DNA of 20,255 nt from Bacillota bacterium (GTDB taxonomy: Bacteria; Bacillota; Clostridia; Christensenellales; CAG-138): the NCBI GenBank assembly GCA_023455425.1, contig JAEYCM010000004.1:1-20255 (forward strand), written 5' to 3'. Both the position numbers and the translations under genes were made by a program. Positions 9,049 through 15,661 of this stretch are shown one piece after another. The notes below the pieces were generated by a model. The model searched no databases, was not told where the DNA came from, and saw only the letters and a list, made by a program, of their open reading frames with translations. Within the stretch, counting starts at the first letter, position 1. Each line of letters starts with the position of its first letter.

Positions 9049-9921
9049 TTACCCCTTTGCCCGGATGATATGGGAGAGGTTGTGGAAGATGCCCGCGGCG
9101 ATCTCCGGCTTGTTCATGGTATAAATATGGATGCCGTTGACGCCGTTTGCGATGAGGTCGATAATCTGCTCCGTCGCATACGCGACGCCCGCCTGCTGCA
9201 TGGCAAGTGGATCGTCGCCAAAACGGTCCAGGATATTCAAAAACCGCGGCGGCAGTGAGGTGCCGGAAAGCTTCACGATCCGTGTGATCTGCTTTTTGTT
9301 GGTCACGGGCATGATGCCCGCGAGTACCGGAACGGATATGCCCGCCTCGCGAATTTTATACAAAAAGCGGTAAAGCACGTTATTGTCAAAAAACATCTGG
9401 GTGGTCAAAAAATCGCACCCGGCCTCCACCTTTTCTTTCAGGTGGGCGATATCTTCCTTCTGGCTGACGCTCTGCACATGCCCTTCCGGGTAGCATGCGC
9501 CGCCGATGGAGAACCCGCCGTGCGCACGGACTTCGCGCACCAGCTCGCTTGCGTACGCGTACTGCTGCGGGGAAGGGAACGCTTCGTTCTCCGGGATATC
9601 TCCGCGCAGCGCAAGCACGTTATGGATATTGCGGGAGGAAAGCTCCCGGATGAGGCTGTTGACCTCGTCCCTGGTGGAGGAAACGCATGTCAAATGCGCA
9701 AGCGCAGTGACCTCGCATGTTGTGATGTACTCCGCCAGACGCACCGTGTTTTTGGAGGTGCCGCCGCTCGCGCCGTAGGTGACGGAAATAAAATCCGGCT
9801 TCAGCTTTGCGGTTTCACGCACCACTTCTTCCGCGCGTTCAATTTCCGCATCCTGCTTGGGCGGGAACAGCTCGCAGGATACCGTGACGTGTTTTTCCCT
9901 GAGTAGGTCTCGTATGAGCAT
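9049..9921 (-). CDS. metF: Methylenetetrahydrofolate reductase
   Basis: Flavin TIM-barrel enzyme that reduces 5,10-methylenetetrahydrofolate to the 5-methyl form used by MetH. It has 290 residues, the usual bacterial size. CELFPPK near the N-terminus holds the catalytic Glu17; DFISVTYGASGG, LALRGDIPEN and CDFLTTQMFFDN follow in family order. ATG 9921 is preceded by AAAGG. The 96 bases between metA and metF contain two small hairpins (9946-9960 and 9978-9994) without T-runs and no clear promoter, so I read metF as part of the methionine operon. Confidence 0.95.
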   Translation of the reverse strand: MLIRDLLREKHVTVSCELFPPKQDAEIERAEEVVRETAKLKPDFISVTYGASGGTSKNTVRLAEYITTCEVTALAHLTCVSSTRDEVNSLIRELSSRNIHNVLALRGDIPENEAFPSPQQYAYASELVREVRAHGGFSIGGACYPEGHVQSVSQKEDIAHLKEKVEAGCDFLTTQMFFDNNVLYRFLYKIREAGISVPVLAGIMPVTNKKQITRIVKLSGTSLPPRFLNILDRFGDDPLAMQQAGVAYATEQIIDLIANGVNGIHIYTMNKPEIAAGIFHNLSHIIRAKG

Positions 9922-10017
9922 GGATTGTACCTTTCTGGTCGGTTGCGGCTACAAAAGCCGTTTATTGGAATTACTCTACCATTGCGGCGATGGTTGGCAC
10001 AATAGGAAAAGCGCTCC

Positions 10018-10956
10018 CTATTTGTCCGTATGGGCATATTCCTTGATCTTTTCCACGACAAACGGCGTCTCCTGGTAGACAAAGTAGTTGAGCCAGTTGC
10101 CGAAGAGCATGTTCCCGTGCGCGCGCCAAGTGACGCGGGGCCGCATGGAGCTGTCATTGTCGGGATAGTAGTTGACAGGCGGATCGATGGGCAGGCCCGC
10201 GTTCAGATCGCGCTTGTACTCCAGCTCCAGCGTTTCCGGGTCGTATTCGCTGTGTCCGGTGACAAACACCCGCCTGCCGTCGCGGCTGGCGGCAAGGTAC
10301 AGCCCCGCTTCCCTGGAGGTCGCCAGCACCTCAAGCGCCGGGTGGGCGGCCACATCTTGCGTGCGCACGGTGGTGTGGCGGCTGTGGGGGGCGTAAAACA
10401 GATCGTCAAAGCCGCGCACAAGCCGGTGCGTACGGTTTTCCACCGTATGGGGGTATACGCCGAACAGTTTTTTCGGAAGGGGCTGCTTTTCGATGCCGTA
10501 GTAGTGGTACAGCGCCGCCTGCGCGCCCCAACAGATAAATAGAGAAGAAAAGACGTTCTCCGTCGCCCAATTCAACACCTGGGAAAGCTCCTGCCAGTAG
10601 GCGACCTCTCTAAAGTGCATCTGCTCCACAGGCGCGCCGGTCACAATCAGGCCGTCGAACTGCTCGTGCTTTACCTCGTCAAACGTGCGGTAGAAGGTGT
10701 CAAGGTGCGTGTGATCGGTATTGCGGGGTTGGTAACTTGCGGTGCGCAGCAGCGTCAGTTCCACCTGCAAAGAGGAGTTGCCTAATAAGCGCAATAGCTG
10801 CGTTTCGGTGATCGTCTTGGTGGGCATCAGGTTAAGCGCCGCAATTCGCAGCGGGCGGATATCCTGCTTAATAGCGCGGTCCTCGTCCATCACAAAGATG
10901 TTTTCACCGGTCAAAATATCGTAAGCGGGCAAACCGTTGGGGATTTTCACGGGCAT
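10018..10956 (-). CDS. metA: Homoserine O-acetyltransferase, MetA family
   Basis: Activates homoserine for methionine synthesis. It has 312 residues, the MetA family size. The catalytic Cys142 (LFICWGAQA), His235 and Glu237 (GHSEYD) fall at the same numbers as in characterised MetA enzymes. Residue 111 is Glu (TGAPVEQM), where succinyl-CoA enzymes such as that of E. coli have Gly. Glu111 is reported to mark acetyl-CoA use, so I predict O-acetylhomoserine as product. That agrees with the O-acetylhomoserine sulfhydrylase encoded 14 bases upstream. ATG 10956 follows AGGAGG. If the specificity rule fails here, the enzyme would be a succinyltransferase. Confidence 0.95.
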   Translation of the reverse strand: MPVKIPNGLPAYDILTGENIFVMDEDRAIKQDIRPLRIAALNLMPTKTITETQLLRLLGNSSLQVELTLLRTASYQPRNTDHTHLDTFYRTFDEVKHEQFDGLIVTGAPVEQMHFREVAYWQELSQVLNWATENVFSSLFICWGAQAALYHYYGIEKQPLPKKLFGVYPHTVENRTHRLVRGFDDLFYAPHSRHTTVRTQDVAAHPALEVLATSREAGLYLAASRDGRRVFVTGHSEYDPETLELEYKRDLNAGLPIDPPVNYYPDNDSSMRPRVTWRAHGNMLFGNWLNYFVYQETPFVVEKIKEYAHTDK

Positions 10957-10970
10957 TTGTTGTTCCTCCT

Positions 10971-12257
10971 TTATTCCTGGGATTTCTTGAGCGCCTGGGC
11001 GAGGTCTTCTATTAAGTCTTCCGGGTCCTCGATGCCGATGGAAAGGCGGATCATATCCGGCGTGACGCCCGCGCCTTTGAGGCCTTCTTCATCGAGCTGC
11101 GCGTGCGTGGTGCTGGCGGGATGGATAACGAGCGAACGCACGTCGGATACGTTGGCGAGCAGGGAGAACAACTCCAGCGCATCGATAAATTTTCGTCCCG
11201 CCTCGATGCCGCCCCGGATGCCGAACGTGAAGATGCCGCCGCAGCCCCTGGAGAAATATTGCTTGGCGCGTTCGTAATAGGCGTCTTCTTCGAGTGCGGG
11301 GTAGTTGACCCATGTCACGTTGGGATGGTTTTTCAGATAGTTTGCGACGGTTACGGCGTTCTCACAGTGCTTCCTCATGCGCAGGCTCAGGGTTTCAATG
11401 CCCTGCAGCAGCAAAAACGCGTTGAAGGGAGACAGGCACGCGCCGGTATCCCGCAAAAAGCCCGCGCGCAGCTTCGCCAAATATCCCGCCGCGCCAAGGT
11501 CCGCGTAAACAAGGCCGTGGTAGCTTTCATCCGGCGTGTTGTATTCTTTAAAACGGGGATTGTTTTTGAAGGAGAATGTGCCAAGGTCGGTGACGGAGCC
11601 GCCCATAGAGCTGCCGTGGCCGCCCATGTACTTGGTGAGGGAGTGCACCACAATATCGATGCCGCAGGCTTTGGAGTCAACAAGATACGGGGTGCCGAAC
11701 GTGTTGTCCGCAATCACAGGCAGGCCGTGTTTATGCGCGATTTCCGCGATCTTGTGAAAATCGGGAATGTTGATGTTGGGGTTGCCGAGCGTTTCCAGGT
11801 ACACGCAGCGGGTTTTCTCATTGATCAGGGACTCCAGCTTTATAAAATCCTCCGGGTTGACGGAATGCACCTTGATGCCGTAACGGACTGTAAACCGCTG
11901 GAATAAGAGCGTGTACGTGCCGCCATAGAGCGTGGAAAGGGAAATGATCTCGCTGCCGGTTTCAGCCAAATTCTGTATCGCCGCCAAAATGGCCGCCATG
12001 CCGGAGGCAAAACAGACCGTGCCCACACCGCCTTCGAGCGCCGTGACGCGCTCCTCCAATACGGCGACAGTCGGGTTGCTTAGCCGCGTATAGATGCTGC
12101 CGGGCTTTTCCAAAGCAAACTGCGCCGCCGCGTCCGCCGCATCCTCAAACTGGTAGGCGGTAGTCTGGTAAATGGGGACGGCGCGCGCGCCTGTCGTAGG
12201 GTCCGGCGCATAGCCTGCATGCGCCTGCAAGGTATCAAACCGATATTGTTTTGCCAT
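10971..12257 (-). CDS. metY: O-acetylhomoserine sulfhydrylase
   Basis: PLP enzyme of the Cys/Met metabolism family that makes homocysteine from O-acetylhomoserine and sulfide. Its 428 residues are longer than cystathionine gamma-synthase (about 380-390) and typical of MetY. The N-terminus RFDTLQAHAGYAPDPTTGARAVPIYQ is characteristic in part (FDTLQxHAG). The PLP lysine is K209 in HSLTKYMGGHG, and LETLGNPNINIPD and IADNTFGTPYL contact the cofactor. ATG 12257 has AGGAGG at ideal spacing. It is the first enzyme gene of the methionine operon, behind the Met-rich leader and terminator. Confidence 0.95.
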   Translation of the reverse strand: MAKQYRFDTLQAHAGYAPDPTTGARAVPIYQTTAYQFEDAADAAAQFALEKPGSIYTRLSNPTVAVLEERVTALEGGVGTVCFASGMAAILAAIQNLAETGSEIISLSTLYGGTYTLLFQRFTVRYGIKVHSVNPEDFIKLESLINEKTRCVYLETLGNPNINIPDFHKIAEIAHKHGLPVIADNTFGTPYLVDSKACGIDIVVHSLTKYMGGHGSSMGGSVTDLGTFSFKNNPRFKEYNTPDESYHGLVYADLGAAGYLAKLRAGFLRDTGACLSPFNAFLLLQGIETLSLRMRKHCENAVTVANYLKNHPNVTWVNYPALEEDAYYERAKQYFSRGCGGIFTFGIRGGIEAGRKFIDALELFSLLANVSDVRSLVIHPASTTHAQLDEEGLKGAGVTPDMIRLSIGIEDPEDLIEDLAQALKKSQE

Positions 12258-12303
12258 GTGTTTTCCTCCTCAATTCTTTATCAATCATCATTCGCGTACC
12301 AAT

Positions 12304-12340
12304 GAAAAAGGCCCTGCTTCGCGTCTTGCGAAGCAGGGCC
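12304..12340 (-). terminator. Attenuator terminator in the met leader
   Basis: Minus-strand perfect 13-bp stem GGCCCTGCTTCGC, loop AAGAC, complement, then TTTTT. It lies 22 bases after the leader-peptide stop and about 45 bases before metY, so transcripts must pass it to reach the operon. Confidence 0.93.
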
Positions 12341-12426
12341 ATAACAACAAATGGCGTTCCCGCTAAACTGCCGTTACCGGCATTCGCAACACGCAAATTG
12401 GCGCGGAACGCATCATCATTCCGCGC
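12318..12426 (-). promoter_or_regulatory. Alternative RNA pairings of the met attenuator
   Basis: Minus-strand pairings seen by eye. First, GCGCGGAA (12426-12419) pairs perfectly with TTCCGCGC (12408-12401), with Met codons 16-18 in the loop. Second, GCGTTCCGC (12411-12403) pairs with GCGGGAACGC (12363-12354), one bulge, competing with the first. Third, TTTGCGTGTTGCGAA (12397-12383) pairs with TTCGCAAGACGCGAA (12332-12318), 13 Watson-Crick pairs, one G-U and one mismatch. This third pairing takes up the upper half of the terminator, so it is the best antiterminator candidate. A small GTAA-loop hairpin (12369-12382) lies between. The pairings are visible; their regulatory order is inferred. 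Confidence 0.7.
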
Positions 12427-12464
12427 TTGGGCATCATCATGAAAACAACTGCGAACGGCTTCAT
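12363..12464 (-). CDS. Methionine-rich leader peptide (33 residues)
   Basis: Short ORF ahead of the metY terminator: ATG 12464, TAG ending at 12363. It begins MKPFAVVFMMMPKRGMMMR and ends RMPVTAV. Eight of 33 codons are ATG, including triplets at codons 9-11 and 16-18, far above the normal Met frequency. An AGGAGG lies upstream at 12482-12477, 12 bases from the ATG, slightly long but usable. The product itself probably has no function. I infer that ribosomes slow at the Met runs when charged tRNA(Met) is scarce, which would favour antitermination, as in his and trp leaders. A cysteine codon (24) is single and probably incidental. Confidence 0.82.
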   Translation of the reverse strand: MKPFAVVFMMMPKRGMMMRSAPICVLRMPVTAV

Positions 12465-12509
12465 GATTAAAACGTTCCTCCTTTCCTCGCGTGTCGTGGT
12501 TTGTATGCA

Positions 12510-12539
12510 ATGGTACCTTAGAGGCAAGCCCACTGTCAA
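12510..12539 (-). promoter_or_regulatory. Promoter of the methionine operon
   Basis: Minus-strand perfect TTGACA (12539-12534), 18-base spacer, TACCAT (12515-12510; 4 of 6 matches). The transcript would start near 12503 and carry a leader of about 245 bases before metY, containing the Met-rich ORF and the terminator. Confidence 0.65.
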
Positions 12540-12542
12540 GTG

Positions 12543-12562
12543 AAAAATATATGGTATATATT
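12543..12562 (-). terminator. Weak AT-only terminator-like hairpin after gdhA
   Basis: Minus-strand AATATAT-ACC-ATATATT followed by further T, overlapping the gdhA stop codon. With no GC pairs it is probably leaky, so gdhA transcripts may run into the met leader. Confidence 0.35.
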
Positions 12563-13910
12563 AATACGCGATACCCTGGGCAAGCATGGCGTCCGCTACT
12601 TTCAAAAAACCGGCGATATTCGCGCCCAGCACTAAATTTCCGGGTTCGCCGAATTCTTCGGAGGCGGCGTATGCCTTTTGGTAGATGCCCGCCATGACGG
12701 TCCTAAGCATTGCATCCACCTCTTCAAACGTCCAACTGAGCCTTTGGCTGTTTTGCGACATTTCCAGCGCCGATGTCGCAACGCCGCCCGCGTTTGCGGC
12801 TTTGCCCGGTCCGTACAATATCCCGGCCCGTAAGAATGCGTCCGCAGCTTCGGGCGTACACGGCATGTTTGCGCCCTCGGCTACGGCAATGCAGCCATTT
12901 TGAATAAGCAGTGCGGCGCTTGCTTCATCCAGCTCATTCTGCGTTGCGCAGGGCAGGGCGATGTCGCAGGGAACGCGCCATATATTGCGGCAGTCTTCGT
13001 AGTATTCTGCGCCGGTGACATGGGTTGTATACGCGTGCAGCCTGCAGCGTTCCACTTCCTTGAGCTGCTTGACAATATCCAGCTGAATACCGTTTTTGTC
13101 ATAGATATAGCCGCAGGAGTCGCTCATGGCCACAACCGTTGCGCCAAGCGCCGCCGCTTTTTCCGCAGCGTAGATCGCCACGTTGCCGGATCCGGAAACG
13201 ACGACCGTCTTCCCCGCAAAGGAAGTTCCTTTTTGTTTGAGCATCTCCTGTGTAAAATAACAGACGCCGTAACCGGTCGCCTCTTTGCGGCCAAGCGAGC
13301 CGCCATAGGAGAGGCCTTTTCCGGTCAGCACGCCGGTGACGTCGTTTTTGAGACGCTTGTACTGCCCATAGAGGTAGCCGATTTCCCGCGCTCCGACGCC
13401 AATGTCGCCTGCGGGCACGTCCGTATCCGGGCCAATGTGATGGCGAAGCTCCGTCATAAAGGATTGGCAGAACCGCATGATTTCCATATCGCTTTTGCCT
13501 TTGGGGTCAAAATCCGCGCCGCCCTTTGCGCCGCCGATGGGAAGCCCCGTCAGCGCGTTTTTGAATATCTGCTCGAACCCTAAGAATTTGAGGATAGAGG
13601 CATTCACGGAAGGGTGGAACCGAAGCCCGCCCTTATACGGGCCGATGGCGGAATTGAACTGATAGCGGTAGCCGCGGTTGACCCGCACATTGCCCGCATC
13701 GTCTACCCAGCTTACACGGAACTGTATGGCGCGTTCGGGCTCCACAATGCGCTCTAAGATGCCCATTGTTTTCAATTCCGGGCGGCGTTTGACAACCGGG
13801 GCGAGGGAGGCTAACACTTCTGTTGCGGCTTGCAGGAATTCCGGTTCGTGTTGGTTCCGGCGTGCGAGGGTATCGAGCACGCTTGCAATATAAGGATCGT
13901 GGACTTGCAT
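12561..13910 (-). CDS. gdhA: Glutamate dehydrogenase (probably NADP-dependent)
   Basis: Interconverts 2-oxoglutarate plus ammonia and glutamate. From ATG 13910 it has 449 residues, the classic hexameric GdhA size, and AAGGAGG sits at perfect spacing. The frame stays open for 68 more codons upstream, but that stretch does not resemble GDH. Active-site lysines K93 (GPYKGGLRF), K117 (EQIFKNAL) and K129 (PIGGAKGGADFDP) all fall four residues later than in the Clostridium symbiosum enzyme. GSGNVAIYAAEKAAALGA is the Rossmann motif and CATQNELDEASA a late family motif. Cofactor preference is inferred from size and family only. Confidence 0.96.
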   Translation of the reverse strand: MQVHDPYIASVLDTLARRNQHEPEFLQAATEVLASLAPVVKRRPELKTMGILERIVEPERAIQFRVSWVDDAGNVRVNRGYRYQFNSAIGPYKGGLRFHPSVNASILKFLGFEQIFKNALTGLPIGGAKGGADFDPKGKSDMEIMRFCQSFMTELRHHIGPDTDVPAGDIGVGAREIGYLYGQYKRLKNDVTGVLTGKGLSYGGSLGRKEATGYGVCYFTQEMLKQKGTSFAGKTVVVSGSGNVAIYAAEKAAALGATVVAMSDSCGYIYDKNGIQLDIVKQLKEVERCRLHAYTTHVTGAEYYEDCRNIWRVPCDIALPCATQNELDEASAALLIQNGCIAVAEGANMPCTPEAADAFLRAGILYGPGKAANAGGVATSALEMSQNSQRLSWTFEEVDAMLRTVMAGIYQKAYAASEEFGEPGNLVLGANIAGFLKVADAMLAQGIAY

Positions 13911-14100
13911 ATTACCTCCTTGTAATCTTGCACAAATATCGTACAGGGCATTCCCTGTTAAGAAGCGCTTCGGTAAGAGTATGGGAAACCAATCTGGATT
14001 GCCGCCATATGCCGCATCTTTGCGCATATTTATGTGTTCTTCCTGAATGTCCATCATTATTTGTGGGCCATAGTTCCTGCAAATGACGAACATTAGATAT
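13911..14100 (-). other. Long 5' region of gdhA
   Basis: About 190 bases between the predicted promoter and the gdhA start. It contains two small palindromes, ACAGGG-CATT-CCCTGT (13943-13958) and GAAGCGCTTC (13962-13971), neither followed by a T-run. The region is an open frame in phase with gdhA, and an ATG at 14093 falls almost exactly at the predicted transcript start. It is unclear whether it is a structured leader, an operator region or an N-terminal extension. Confidence 0.4.
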
Positions 14101-14130
14101 ATTATATATGACATATCATCAAAAAATCAA
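14101..14130 (-). promoter_or_regulatory. Probable gdhA promoter
   Basis: Minus-strand TTGATT (14130-14125), 18-base spacer, perfect TATAAT (14106-14101), just downstream of the gatB terminator. Confidence 0.55.
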
Positions 14131-14133
14131 TGC

Positions 14134-14169
14134 AAAAAAAACAAGAACGGCAAAAATATCCGCTCCTGT
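14134..14169 (-). terminator. Terminator of the aspS::gatC-gatA-gatB operon
   Basis: Minus-strand ACAGGAGCGG pairs with CCGTTCTTGT (10 pairs, two of them G-U) around a 9-base loop and is followed by a run of eight or more T. It lies about 65 bases after the gatB stop. Confidence 0.8.
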
Positions 14170-14235
14170 TGGACAAATTCTAAATGAAAGGGCGCAGGGT
14201 GCTTTGCTTATAAATGCATACTTATACGATATGGT

Positions 14236-15657
14236 TTATTCTTTCAGGGCGGATTCCAATAGGCTTCTGAGCTTCACCGGGTCGGCTTTGCCCGCGGTCG
14301 CCTTCATGACGTGGCCCATAATGGCCTGCAGGGCGCTTGCCTTACCCGCACGGTAATCCGCTACGGCGTTGGGGTTTGCGGTGATGGCAACAGTCAGATG
14401 CTCCCTGAGCACAATTTCGTCGCTGATCTGCTCCAGCCCCAGACGTTTCACAATGCCCGCGGGTGCTTCGTCCGCTTCCCACATGACCGCAAGTGCCTTT
14501 TTGCCCGCGCTGCTGTTGATGCTGCCGGTACCGATCAGTTCGCACAGCGCAGCCAAATGGCCCGCGCCAATCCGGATGGCGGCGTCTTCTTCCTGTCCTC
14601 GCAGGCGGAATACCTCGCTGATTAAGAGGTTTGCAAGCAGTTTGGGGTAGGCGGTATGCTTTGCCGCTTCCTCAAAATAATCCGAAACCGCCTGCTCGTT
14701 GGTCAAAAGCGACGCGTCGTAGCCGGAAAGCCCATACTGCCGCATATAAATTGGCTTGCGCTCTTCGGGCAGCAGCGGAATTTCACGCTGCAGGCGTTCG
14801 ATCTCTTCTTTGGACAATTCCACAGCGCAAAGATCCGGGTCGGGGAAGTATCGGTAATCGTTCGCGTTTTCCTTCCTGCGCATGGAGGAGGTTTTACCTG
14901 TCGCCTGGTCAAACCGGCGGGTTTCCTGCACAATCGGTTCGCCCGCTTCAATCGCCGCGATCTGGCGTGCCGTCTCAAATTCAATCGCACGGCGGACGGA
15001 CTGGAAAGAATTCAGGTTCTTGGTTTCCGTACGCGTACCCAATACTTCCGAACCCATGGGGCGGACGGAAAGGTTGACGTCGCAGCGCATGCTGCCCTCG
15101 TTCATTTTGCAGTCCGATATGCCGGTGTAAAGGATGGTGGCGCGGAGCTTTTCCAAAAAGTCAATGGCCTCCTGCGCACTCCGCATATCCGGCTCGGTGA
15201 CGATTTCAATGAGCGGTACGCCGCAGCGGTTGCAGTCGAACAGCGTCCCAAGGTTCGCGTCGTGCGTCAGCTTGCCTGCATCCTCCTCGATGTGGATGCG
15301 CGTTAGCTGTACCTTCTTTTCGCCTGCAGGGGTCTCGATGGTCAGGTACCCGCCTTCGCACAGCGGCAGATCGTACTGAGAAATCTGATACGCCTTGGGG
15401 AGGTCGGGGTAGACGTAGTTCTTCCTATCAAGCTTGGAGTAGGGGGCAATGTTGCAGTGCGTTGCAAGCCCCGCCTTGACGGCGTACTCCACCACCTTTT
15501 CGTTCAACACCGGAAGCGCCCCCGGCATGCCCATGCATACAGGGCAAATCTGCGTGTTGGGCGGCGCGCCAAATATGGTGGGGCAGGAACAGAAGATTTT
15601 ACTCTCCGTCTTTAACTCAATATGGATTTCCAGACCGATGACGATTTCGTATTGCAT
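14236..15657 (-). CDS. gatB: Asp-tRNA(Asn)/Glu-tRNA(Gln) amidotransferase subunit B
   Basis: tRNA-binding kinase subunit of GatCAB; it phosphorylates the carboxylate of mis-charged Asp- or Glu-tRNA so that ammonia can be added. It has 473 residues, normal for GatB. The start MQYEIVIGLEIHIELKTESK at ATG 15657 has GGGAGG overlapping the end of gatA; the open frame begins five codons earlier without reason to use it. Two CxC/CxxC pairs (FCSC and CPVC) suggest a zinc site. KLDRKNYVYPDLPKAYQISQYD and HIEEDAGK are catalytic-core motifs, and the C-terminal 150 or so residues are the helical YqeY-like tRNA-binding domain. The gap to gatA is 4 bases. Confidence 0.97.
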   Translation of the reverse strand: MQYEIVIGLEIHIELKTESKIFCSCPTIFGAPPNTQICPVCMGMPGALPVLNEKVVEYAVKAGLATHCNIAPYSKLDRKNYVYPDLPKAYQISQYDLPLCEGGYLTIETPAGEKKVQLTRIHIEEDAGKLTHDANLGTLFDCNRCGVPLIEIVTEPDMRSAQEAIDFLEKLRATILYTGISDCKMNEGSMRCDVNLSVRPMGSEVLGTRTETKNLNSFQSVRRAIEFETARQIAAIEAGEPIVQETRRFDQATGKTSSMRRKENANDYRYFPDPDLCAVELSKEEIERLQREIPLLPEERKPIYMRQYGLSGYDASLLTNEQAVSDYFEEAAKHTAYPKLLANLLISEVFRLRGQEEDAAIRIGAGHLAALCELIGTGSINSSAGKKALAVMWEADEAPAGIVKRLGLEQISDEIVLREHLTVAITANPNAVADYRAGKASALQAIMGHVMKATAGKADPVKLRSLLESALKE

Positions 15658-15661
15658 TGTG

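Noticed and set aside
12258..12510. SAM riboswitch or Met T-box in the metY leader
   Set aside because: I see neither the GGGTGG-type T-box box nor the conserved S-box core; the visible elements are a Met-rich ORF and a terminator. A covariance search would settle it.
12235..12510. 91-codon open frame across the met leader on the minus strand
   Set aside because: It runs through the terminator hairpin and the metY ribosome site, has no family features, and lies in a different phase from the Met-rich ORF.
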